This document shows positions 54,580-60,855 of a stretch of DNA of 64,000 bases, piece by piece. Made by a program: the position numbers and the translations under genes. Location of the stretch: the NCBI RefSeq assembly GCF_031458255.1, contig NZ_JAVDYC010000001.1, positions 5,465,001-5,529,000 of the forward strand. Reading direction: 5' to 3'. Positions within the stretch are counted from its first letter, which is position 1. The number at the start of each line of letters is the position of its first letter. This DNA is from Catenuloplanes niger (GTDB lineage Bacteria; Actinomycetota; Actinomycetes; Mycobacteriales; Micromonosporaceae). The notes under the pieces were generated by a model, which was given only the letters and a program-made list of their open reading frames with translations, ran no database searches and was not told the DNA's origin.

Positions 54580-54936
54580 CTACTGGGCGATCAGGCGGCG
54601 GGCCCGGGACAGTTCCTCCGGGAAGACCAGGATCAGCCGGCGGCCGTCCGGTGCGGACGCGACCGTGGCCCGGATCCCCGCGTTCTGCAGCAGCCGCCGG
54701 AACTCCTCCGCCGTGCCGCCGTCATCCGCGGTGACGGCCGGCGTCAGCAGGCCGAAGTCCTGGTCGCCGAGCAGGCCCAGGCCCTCGTCCAGTTCCCGGT
54801 CGAGCGCGTGCAGCACGGTGTCGCCCCGCGCGTCGGTGTCCCGGCGCAGAGCCCAGCGCAGCACCCCGCCGAGCAGCAGGCAGAGCGCGAACGCGATGAG
54901 AGGCCCGGCCAGGTACCAGCCGGTGCTATCGGGCAT
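54580..54936 (-). CDS. Membrane-anchored protein of unknown function
   Basis: The 118-residue product begins MPDSTGWYLAGPLIAFALCL and has one N-terminal membrane helix, a charged linker (RRDTDARGDTVLHALDRELD) and a small alpha/beta domain ending RRLILVFPEELSRARRLIAQ. I do not recognise the family. It converges on the murA 18-bp repeat array and is divergent from the dehydrogenase gene. Confidence 0.65.
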   Translation of the reverse strand: MPDSTGWYLAGPLIAFALCLLLGGVLRWALRRDTDARGDTVLHALDRELDEGLGLLGDQDFGLLTPAVTADDGGTAEEFRRLLQNAGIRATVASAPDGRRLILVFPEELSRARRLIAQ

Positions 54937-54997
54937 GCGCCCATCTTGCCCCGGAAGATCCGGGGCGCACCGGAGGTTCTCCAAAGTCCTCCTCACG

Positions 54998-55010
54998 TAA
55001 GGTCGCCTTA
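54998..55010 (+). promoter_or_regulatory. Palindrome with -10-like box upstream of the dehydrogenase gene
   Basis: TAAGGTCGCCTTA is a 5-bp inverted repeat around TCG; its first half (TAAGGT) matches a -10 hexamer. It lies 24 bases before the GTG at 55034. Confidence 0.4.
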
Positions 55011-55033
55011 GTGATCGTTCAAGGGAGGGCAAC

Positions 55034-55885
55034 GTGACGGGACGGCTCGCGGTGGTTGGCGCCGGACTGATGGGATCGGGCATTGCCCAGGAGGCCGCGC
55101 GGGCCGGATGGCAGGTGACGTTGCGCGACCTGGACACACCGGCCGTCGACCGGGGACTGGCCGCGATCCGCGGCTCGCTCGACCGGTTCGTCACCAAGGA
55201 GCGGATCACGGCCGCCGACGCCGCGGACGCGCTCGGCCGGATCACCACGACCACGGATCTCGCGGACGCGGTCGCGGACGCGGACGTGGTGGTCGAGGCC
55301 GTGTTCGAGCGGCTGGACGTCAAGCAGGACGTGTTCCGCACGCTCGACCGGGTGTGCAAACCGGCCGCGGTGCTGGCCACGAACACCAGCGCGATCCCGG
55401 TCACCCAGATCGCGGCCGTCACGTCCCGGCCGGAGTCGGTGATCGGCACGCACTTCTTCTCGCCGGTGCCGATGATGCCGCTCTGCGAACTGGTCCGCGG
55501 CCACCGGACCTCGGACGCGACGCTGGCCACCGCGCGCGCGTTCGCGGAGGCGCTCGGCAAGACCTGCATCGTGGTGGAGCGGGACATCGCCGGGTTCGTC
55601 ACCACCCGGCTGATCACCGCGCTGGTCGTCGAGGCGGTCAAGCTGGTCGAGTCCGGCGTGGTCAGCGCGGCGGACCTGGACACGGCCTGCCGGCTCGGCT
55701 TCGGTCACGCGATGGGCCCGCTCGCCACCGCGGACCTGACCGGCGTCGACGTGCTGCTGCACGCGGCCCGCAACATCCACACCGACTCCGGCGACCCGAA
55801 GTTCTTCCCGCCGGAGCTGATGCAGCGGATGGTGGTCGCGGGCGAGCTGGGCCGGAAGAGCGGAAAGGGCTTCTACGACTACTGA
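55034..55885 (+). CDS. 3-hydroxyacyl-CoA (3-hydroxybutyryl-CoA) dehydrogenase
   Basis: The 283-residue enzyme oxidises or reduces 3-hydroxyacyl-CoA with NAD(P). It has the cofactor loop VVGAGLMGSGIAQEAARAGW, the family motif GTHFFSPVPMMPLCELV (catalytic His) and GFVTTRLITALVVEAVKLVE. Length and absence of extra domains fit the PaaH/Hbd short form. GTG at 55034 has GGGAGGG upstream. It converges on the XRE gene with a 7-base overlap. It may serve beta-oxidation or butyrate metabolism. Confidence 0.93.
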   Translation: MTGRLAVVGAGLMGSGIAQEAARAGWQVTLRDLDTPAVDRGLAAIRGSLDRFVTKERITAADAADALGRITTTTDLADAVADADVVVEAVFERLDVKQDVFRTLDRVCKPAAVLATNTSAIPVTQIAAVTSRPESVIGTHFFSPVPMMPLCELVRGHRTSDATLATARAFAEALGKTCIVVERDIAGFVTTRLITALVVEAVKLVESGVVSAADLDTACRLGFGHAMGPLATADLTGVDVLLHAARNIHTDSGDPKFFPPELMQRMVVAGELGRKSGKGFYDY

Positions 55886-56451
55886 CGCGGCTCCAGGTGG
55901 GCGCGCTCGCCCTGCGCGCCGAACATGGTGAGCAGCTCCGCGGGCTGGTCGCCGGCGCTGCCGATCCAGTGCGGCACCCGGGTGTCGAACTCCGCGGCCT
56001 CGCCGGCGCCCAGCACGAACTCCCGCTCGCCGAGCACGAACCGGACACTGCCGTTGAGCACGTAGAACCACTCGTACCCGTCGTGGGTCTGCGGTGTGGT
56101 GGTGACCTCCCGGCCGGCGGGCGGGTAGACGACCTTGTACGCCTGCACGCCGCCGGGCCGCCGGGTGAGCGGCACGATCGTCAGCCCGAACCGCCGGATC
56201 GGCCGCAGGTGGACGCGCGGGTCACCGGTCGGCGGCGCATTCACCAGATCATCCAGCGGTACGCCGTGCGCGCGGGCCAGCGGCAGCAACTGCTCCAGCG
56301 TCGGCCGCAGCTTCCCGTTCTCCAGACGGGACAGCGTGCTCGCGGTCAGCCCGGTCTCGGCCGCGAGGCCGGCCAGGGTGGCGCCGCGCGCGCGGCGCAG
56401 CGCTCGCAACCGTGACCCGACGCCGGCCAGTACGTCCTCGGTGATGTCCAT
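55879..56451 (-). CDS. XRE-family regulator with cupin sensor domain
   Basis: The 190-residue protein has an N-terminal HTH (LRALRRARGATLAGLAAETG, LTASTLSRLENGKLRPTLEQ) and a C-terminal cupin barrel (RFVLGEREFVLGAGEAAEFD with PHWIGSAG). Such proteins sense small molecules and control nearby metabolic genes. ATG at 56451 is set by CATCAT 7 bases upstream. It is divergent from the methyltransferase gene and shares a compact promoter with it, so it is likely to control both. Confidence 0.88.
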   Translation of the reverse strand: MDITEDVLAGVGSRLRALRRARGATLAGLAAETGLTASTLSRLENGKLRPTLEQLLPLARAHGVPLDDLVNAPPTGDPRVHLRPIRRFGLTIVPLTRRPGGVQAYKVVYPPAGREVTTTPQTHDGYEWFYVLNGSVRFVLGEREFVLGAGEAAEFDTRVPHWIGSAGDQPAELLTMFGAQGERAHLEPRQ

Positions 56452-56458
56452 GCCCGCC

Positions 56459-56511
56459 ATGATGCGGATCCGCAATTTTTCTTGCAAGCCTGAAACGTGC
56501 CCGGTGATGCT
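56459..56511. promoter_or_regulatory. Overlapping divergent promoters with shared palindromic -35 and operator
   Basis: CTTGCAAG (56481-56488) is palindromic and so can act as TTGCAA -35 on both strands. Leftward, CATCAT (56464-56459) stands 17 bases away and 7 bases before the XRE start. Rightward, GATGCT (56506-56511) stands 18 bases away and 6 bases before the methyltransferase start. TGCGGATCCGCA (56463-56474), a perfect 12-bp palindrome, overlaps the leftward promoter and is a likely operator. Confidence 0.6.
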
Positions 56512-56517
56512 GGCGGC

Positions 56518-57147
56518 ATGACCACCACAACCGACGACGCCGCGGCGTTCTGGGAGAAGCACTATCGAGGCCGGCAGCCCGGTGGGCGGGTCAACCCGCT
56601 GCTCGCCGAGGTCGCCGCGCCGCTGCGGCCGGGCGTCGCGCTCGACCTCGGGTGCGGCACCGGCGGCGACACGCTCTGGCTCGCCCGGCGCGGCTGGCAG
56701 GTCACCGCGGTCGACATCGCCCACGCGGCCGTCGACCGGCTGCGTGCCCACGCCGCCGCACCGGACCTGACCGGCCGGATCACCGCGGAACGGCACGACC
56801 TCGCGGTCACGTTCCCCGGCGGCACCTTCGACCTGGTGTCCGCGCAGTACTTCCACACGCGGTTCGCCCTGGACCGGGCGCGGGTGCTGCGGTCCGCGGC
56901 GGCCGCGCTGCGCCCCGGCGGACTGCTGCTGGTCGTCGACCACGGCTCCACCGCACCGTGGTCGTGGAACCAGGACCCGGACGCGTACTTCCCCACGCCC
57001 GCCGAGGTCGCGGCCTCGCTCGAACTGGACCCGGTGCGCTGGTCCGTCGTCCGCGCCGACATGCCCCGCCGCCGCGCCACCGGCCCCGGCGGCCGGACCG
57101 CCACCGTCACCGACAACGTCCTCCTCATCCGCCGGACCGCCGGATGA
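56518..57147 (+). CDS. SAM-dependent methyltransferase (class I)
   Basis: The 209-residue protein has the SAM-binding motif VALDLGCGTGGDTLWLARRG, then QVTAVDIAHAAVDRLRAHAA and the post-motif FDLVSAQYFHTRF. It resembles Tehb/thiopurine-type small-molecule methyltransferases. ATG at 56518 has GATGCT 6 bases upstream. It is divergent from the XRE-cupin gene and coupled by ATGA to the DinB gene. The substrate is unknown. Confidence 0.88.
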   Translation: MTTTTDDAAAFWEKHYRGRQPGGRVNPLLAEVAAPLRPGVALDLGCGTGGDTLWLARRGWQVTAVDIAHAAVDRLRAHAAAPDLTGRITAERHDLAVTFPGGTFDLVSAQYFHTRFALDRARVLRSAAAALRPGGLLLVVDHGSTAPWSWNQDPDAYFPTPAEVAASLELDPVRWSVVRADMPRRRATGPGGRTATVTDNVLLIRRTAG

Positions 57148-57911
57148 CCGCCGCCGACCCCTCCGCCGCACCGCCCGGCGCGGTTCGCGGGAAGCAGGCA
57201 CCGGCGGGCGCCACGATGCCGGATGCGGCGGTCCGCGAGCAGCGTGCACCGGCGGTGCCGTCTGACGTCGCGGCACCGGAGGCGGGCCGCGGGAACCGCC
57301 CGCCGACGGCAGCGGTCGATGCCGCGGCGCCGGTCGATGCTGCGCCGGTCGCGGGTCGCGGGAACCGGCGGCCGACGGCAGCGGTCGATGCCGTGGCGCC
57401 GGAGGCGGTGGCCGTTCCGCGGAAGCGGCGGCCGAGGACGAGGGACGCCGGGCCGGCGTGGACCGATCCGGGGGAGAAGGCGACGTTGCGCGGGTTCCTG
57501 GACTATCTGCGGAACGCGGTGGTGGAGAAGGTCGCGGACGTGCCGGAGCCGGCGGTGCGCGCGGCCGGCGTCCCGTCCGGGACCAACCTGCTCGGGCTGG
57601 TCAAGCATCTGGTGGCGGTGGAGCGGTTCTACTTCCTGGGCGAGCCGATCACGAACCTGCGCCGCACCCTGCGGCCGACGGGCGGCGAGACGGTCGAGGG
57701 GCTGGTCGCGGACTACCGGCGGGCGATCGCGGCGGCGAACGAGGTCATCGACGGCTGGGCCGACCTGGCCGATCCCGCGCCGCGCCCGCCGGGTCGCGGC
57801 CTGCCGCCGACGCGGCGATGGGTACTGGTGCACATGATCGAGGAGACCGGCCGCCACGCCGGCCACGCCGACATCATCCGCGAGCGCATCGACGGCTCCA
57901 CCGGCCGCTGA
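57144..57911 (+). CDS. DinB/DUF664-family protein with long low-complexity N-terminus
   Basis: The 255-residue product has about 100 residues of Ala/Pro/Arg-rich sequence at the start, including a repeated AGRGNRxPTAAVDA. A DinB/DUF664 four-helix domain follows (EKATLRGFLDYLRNAVVEKV, GLVKHLVAVERFYFLGEP, HMIEETGRHAGHADIIRERI), with the His ligands expected for a divalent metal. Actinobacterial members are probable mycothiol-dependent S-transferases. The N-terminal extension is unusual and may be a repeat expansion. Translation is coupled to the methyltransferase. Confidence 0.82.
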   Translation: MTAADPSAAPPGAVRGKQAPAGATMPDAAVREQRAPAVPSDVAAPEAGRGNRPPTAAVDAAAPVDAAPVAGRGNRRPTAAVDAVAPEAVAVPRKRRPRTRDAGPAWTDPGEKATLRGFLDYLRNAVVEKVADVPEPAVRAAGVPSGTNLLGLVKHLVAVERFYFLGEPITNLRRTLRPTGGETVEGLVADYRRAIAAANEVIDGWADLADPAPRPPGRGLPPTRRWVLVHMIEETGRHAGHADIIRERIDGSTGR

Positions 57912-58032
57912 CCGGCCTTATACCGAAATTTCGGGCGCGGCGTGCCCGGGCGCCAAGAACCTCGACATCTTGCGTCGGCCGGCTCGCGCCACCGAAGTCG
58001 GGTGCCGGCCGGGCCGGGCCGGCAGCCGGAGG

Positions 58033-58210
58033 CGGGCGCCGGGTGGGTCGAGTCAGAGGCCCGGGTTGGGGGCCGGCTGGGTCGAATCAGAGACCCGGGT
58101 TGGGGGCCGGCTGGGTCGAATCAGAGACCCGGGCCGGGAGCCGGCTGGGTCGAATCAAAAGTCCGGGCCGGGAGCCGGCTGAGTTGAAACAGAAGTCCGG
58201 GCCGGGAGCC
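58033..58210 (+). repeat. 34-bp tandem repeat, 5 copies
   Basis: GCCGGCTGGGTCGAATCAGA followed by GACCCGGGTTGGGG or CCGGGCCGGGAG recurs with exact 34-base spacing at 58047, 58081, 58115, 58149 and 58183. Copies change gradually (AAAGTCC, GAAACAGAAGTCC). It fills the gap after the DinB gene, immediately before copy B of the dispersed element. Confidence 0.9.
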
Positions 58211-58250
58211 GGCCCGGGGGTGGGTCTGTCGTGGGCCACGGCGGGACTGA

Positions 58251-58340
58251 CAGGGAGGCCGCCCGCGGCCGACCGGTGCCCGCGGGAGCATGCGGAACGG
58301 GACCGCGCCGGAAGTGGGAAAGCCGGTGTGGAACGGGTTT
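58251..58340 (+). repeat. Dispersed extragenic element, copy B
   Basis: The longest copy: CAGGGAGGCCGCCCGCGGCC, GACCGGTGCCCGCGGGAGCA, TGCGGAACGGGACCGCGCCG, GAAGTGGGAAAGCCGG. It matches copy C (minus strand) over about 75 bases with few changes. It directly abuts the end of the ABC permease gene. Confidence 0.8.
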
Positions 58341-59126
58341 TCAGCCCTCGCGGGGGGCGGTCCAGCGGAACGTGGTGAGGCAGAGGGCCAGGCCGGCCAC
58401 GCACCAGAGGGTGAGGACCAGGGCGACGCGGCCGAGTTCCCAGGTGCCGGCGGGTTCCTGGGCGGCGAAGGAGTCGGGGAGGAAGACGTAGCGGAGGCCC
58501 TGGCACATCCACTTGAGCGGGAAGACGGCGGAGACGGACTGCATCCAGCCGGGGAGCGCGGTGAAGACCAGGAAGACGCCGGAGGTGAACTGGAGGATCA
58601 GCGCGATCGGGGTGACCACGGCGGAGCCGCTGCGGGACGTGCGGGCCAGTGAGGAGATCGCGATGCCGAGCAGCGTGCAGGCGGTGATGCCGAGCAGCGA
58701 GACCCAGCCGAAGGCCAGCCAGCGTTCCGGGGTGGCGGGGAGGCGGAGGCCGAAGAAGAGCACCGAGATGAGGAGCAGGAGCGCGGTGGTGGCGACGCCG
58801 ATGGCCAGGACCATCACGACCTTGCCGGCGAAGTAGGTCCACTTCGGCATCGGCGTGCCGCGGTAGCGCTTCAGGACGCCGCGGTCGCGCTCGATCGGGA
58901 TCCAGATGCCGAGGTTCTGGAAGCTGACGGTCATCAGGCCGGTGGCGATCATGCCGGTCACGAAGTACTGGGTGAGCGTGACGCCGCCGTCGATCTCGGT
59001 GCCGCCGAAGATCGCCGCGAAGATCGCCAGCATGATGACCGGGAAGCCGATCGTGAAGACCACGGACTCGCGGCTGCGCAGGAACTGCATGATCTCCAGG
59101 CGGCCCTGGCGGAGGGCGAGCTTCAC
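58341..59126 (-). CDS. ABC-2 type transporter permease
   Basis: The 261-residue protein has six membrane helices and the ABC-2 pattern (FGGTEIDGGVTLTQYFVTGM, SLLGITACTLLGIAISSLAR, GVFLVFTALPGWMQSVSAVF). It forms the channel for the ATPase encoded just upstream, with which it overlaps by 4 bases. Daunorubicin-type exporters of this class export drugs, lipids or glycopolymers; the substrate is unknown. Confidence 0.88.
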   Translation of the reverse strand: MKLALRQGRLEIMQFLRSRESVVFTIGFPVIMLAIFAAIFGGTEIDGGVTLTQYFVTGMIATGLMTVSFQNLGIWIPIERDRGVLKRYRGTPMPKWTYFAGKVVMVLAIGVATTALLLLISVLFFGLRLPATPERWLAFGWVSLLGITACTLLGIAISSLARTSRSGSAVVTPIALILQFTSGVFLVFTALPGWMQSVSAVFPLKWMCQGLRYVFLPDSFAAQEPAGTWELGRVALVLTLWCVAGLALCLTTFRWTAPREG

Positions 59127-59971
59127 CGGGGGTCCTCCGTGGAGATCATGCGGAGGTAGATGTCCTCCAGCGTGGGGCGGTTGATCGTGAGACCGGGTAC
59201 CTCGCCGCCGAACTCCGCGGCGAGGCGGGTGACCAGCGCGGTCGGTGTCGCGGTCCGTTCCTGGGCGAGCGTGCCGTCCGCGGCGCGCCAGCTCACCGTG
59301 GGCAGCGCGTTCTGCCGTCCGCCCAGGTCGGTGGGGGTGGAGACCTCGACCAGCCGGCCGCCGGCGAGCACGCCGACCCGGGCGGCCAGCGCCTCGGCCT
59401 CGTCCAGGTAGTGCGTGGTCAGCAGGATCGTGGTGCCGCTCGCGTTCAGGTCGCGGATCAGCTCCCAGAACTCGCGCCGCGCCTCCGGGTCGAAGCCGGT
59501 GGTCGGCTCGTCGAGGAAGAGCAGGTCGGGGCGGCCGACGATGCCGAGCGCCACGTCGAGGCGGCGTTTCTGACCACCGGAGAGCGCATGGGTACGGGCC
59601 CGGGCCTTCGCCGCCAGGCCGACGCGTGCGATCACGGCGTCCGGGTCGTCCGCGCCGCTGTAGAAGCCGGCGAAGTGGTGGACGATCTCGCGGACGGTCA
59701 GGTTGTCGAACTCGCCGGTGCCCTGCAGCACGATGCCGACCCGGCCGCGCCAGGCGGCGCTCGGTGCGGCCGGGTCCTCGCCGAGCACCTCGACGTCGCC
59801 GGAGCTGCGGGCCCGGAAACCCTCCAGGATCTCGACCGTGGTGGTCTTGCCGGCGCCGTTCGGGCCGAGCAGCGCGAAGATCTCACCGGTGCGCACCTCG
59901 AGGTCCAGGCCGTTCACGGCGTGCACGCCGCCGTAGGACTTGTGCAGGCCGCGCACGGAGATCGCGTTCAT
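59123..59971 (-). CDS. ABC transporter ATP-binding protein (DrrA-like)
   Basis: The 282-residue ATPase has Walker A LLGPNGAGKTTTVEIL, the signature LSGGQKRRLDVALGI and Walker B LLFLDEPTTGFDP, followed by a C-terminal extension typical of DrrA/NodI-like exporter ATPases. ATG at 59971 is chosen because CATAGT lies 7 bases upstream, and a GTG 9 bases upstream is an alternative. It energises the ABC-2 permease. Confidence 0.9.
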   Translation of the reverse strand: MNAISVRGLHKSYGGVHAVNGLDLEVRTGEIFALLGPNGAGKTTTVEILEGFRARSSGDVEVLGEDPAAPSAAWRGRVGIVLQGTGEFDNLTVREIVHHFAGFYSGADDPDAVIARVGLAAKARARTHALSGGQKRRLDVALGIVGRPDLLFLDEPTTGFDPEARREFWELIRDLNASGTTILLTTHYLDEAEALAARVGVLAGGRLVEVSTPTDLGGRQNALPTVSWRAADGTLAQERTATPTALVTRLAAEFGGEVPGLTINRPTLEDIYLRMISTEDPR

Positions 59972-59978
59972 GCGGTCC

Positions 59979-59984
59979 ACTATG
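59979..59984 (-). promoter_or_regulatory. Possible -10 box of the ABC exporter transcript
   Basis: On the minus strand, CATAGT ends 7 bases before ATG at 59971. The first base deviates from TANNNT, so it is a weaker example. Confidence 0.3.
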
Positions 59985-60144
59985 CGCCGTGCCGTCCGGC
60001 CGCGTGCGGCGGGTCCGGCCGGTGTGAGGTTCCACGTGCGGTGTACTTAGCGGTAACTTAGACGCCTGAGGTCTTCGGAAGCCGGACAGAACCCACCTGC
60101 GCACTGTCCGGCGCCCGAGGATCTCAGTGGACCGCCCGGTCCGC

Positions 60145-60855
60145 TCAGTGGGCCAGGGCGATGGAGATGCCGGAGGCGGCGGCCATGCCGCCCAGCACCA
60201 GCAGGCCGATCGCGCCGATGTCCAGGCGGCTGCCGAAGAGGCGGTCGAGCAGCGCGGCGGCCAGCGGCAGGCCGGTGAACGGGGCGACGAAGAAGACGGA
60301 CCAGCCCGCGGTCCGCAGCACCAGCTGCGTGGTCGTGTAACCGCCGCCGAGCGTGACCAGGCCGGCCGCGAACAGCGCGGTGAACGCGGCGGCGGCCGCG
60401 CCGACCACCGGCAGCAGCGGCAGCACCCGGCGCGGTGGTGCCGGGCGGGGCGCGCCACGCCCGGCCTGGCTGATCCGCCGGGACGCGCGGCCCAGCAGCG
60501 CGAGCGCCCGGGCCTCCGGGACGCTCTGGTCGGGATAGCCGAGATCCGCGCTCTGCGGCAGCAGCGGTTCCGGCGGATCGCCGACCCGGGCCGCCCAGCC
60601 CGGCCGCCGGCGGTGCATCGCGCGCAGCGCCGACCAGATCCGGGACGCCTCGCGGTCCACCTCGGCGACGGACGCGGTGAGCGCCGCGGCACGGCGCGCG
60701 GCGGCGCCGGCCATCGCCTCCGCGCGCACCAGCTCCGCGGTCGCGGTGGCGGCACCGTCGTGGTAGGCGCGCTCGGTGGCCAGCAGGTCCGCGTTCCGGC
60801 GGGCGGTGGCCTCGGCGAGCGCGGCCAGCTGCCGGCGGTACTCCTCGACGCTCAT
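60145..60855 (-). CDS. Coiled-coil plus membrane protein linked to the FtsK-like ATPase
   Basis: The 236-residue product has a helical, probably coiled-coil N-terminal part (residues 1-75, EEYRRQLAALAEATARRNAD), a Pro-rich linker and about four membrane helices in the C-terminal half (LPLLPVVGAAAAAFTALFAA, SVFFVAPFTGLPLAAALLDR, GLLVLGGMAAASGISIALAH). I do not recognise the family. Its start overlaps the stop of the FtsK-like gene by one base, so the two are tightly coupled and probably act together at the membrane. Confidence 0.75.
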   Translation of the reverse strand: MSVEEYRRQLAALAEATARRNADLLATERAYHDGAATATAELVRAEAMAGAAARRAAALTASVAEVDREASRIWSALRAMHRRRPGWAARVGDPPEPLLPQSADLGYPDQSVPEARALALLGRASRRISQAGRGAPRPAPPRRVLPLLPVVGAAAAAFTALFAAGLVTLGGGYTTTQLVLRTAGWSVFFVAPFTGLPLAAALLDRLFGSRLDIGAIGLLVLGGMAAASGISIALAH

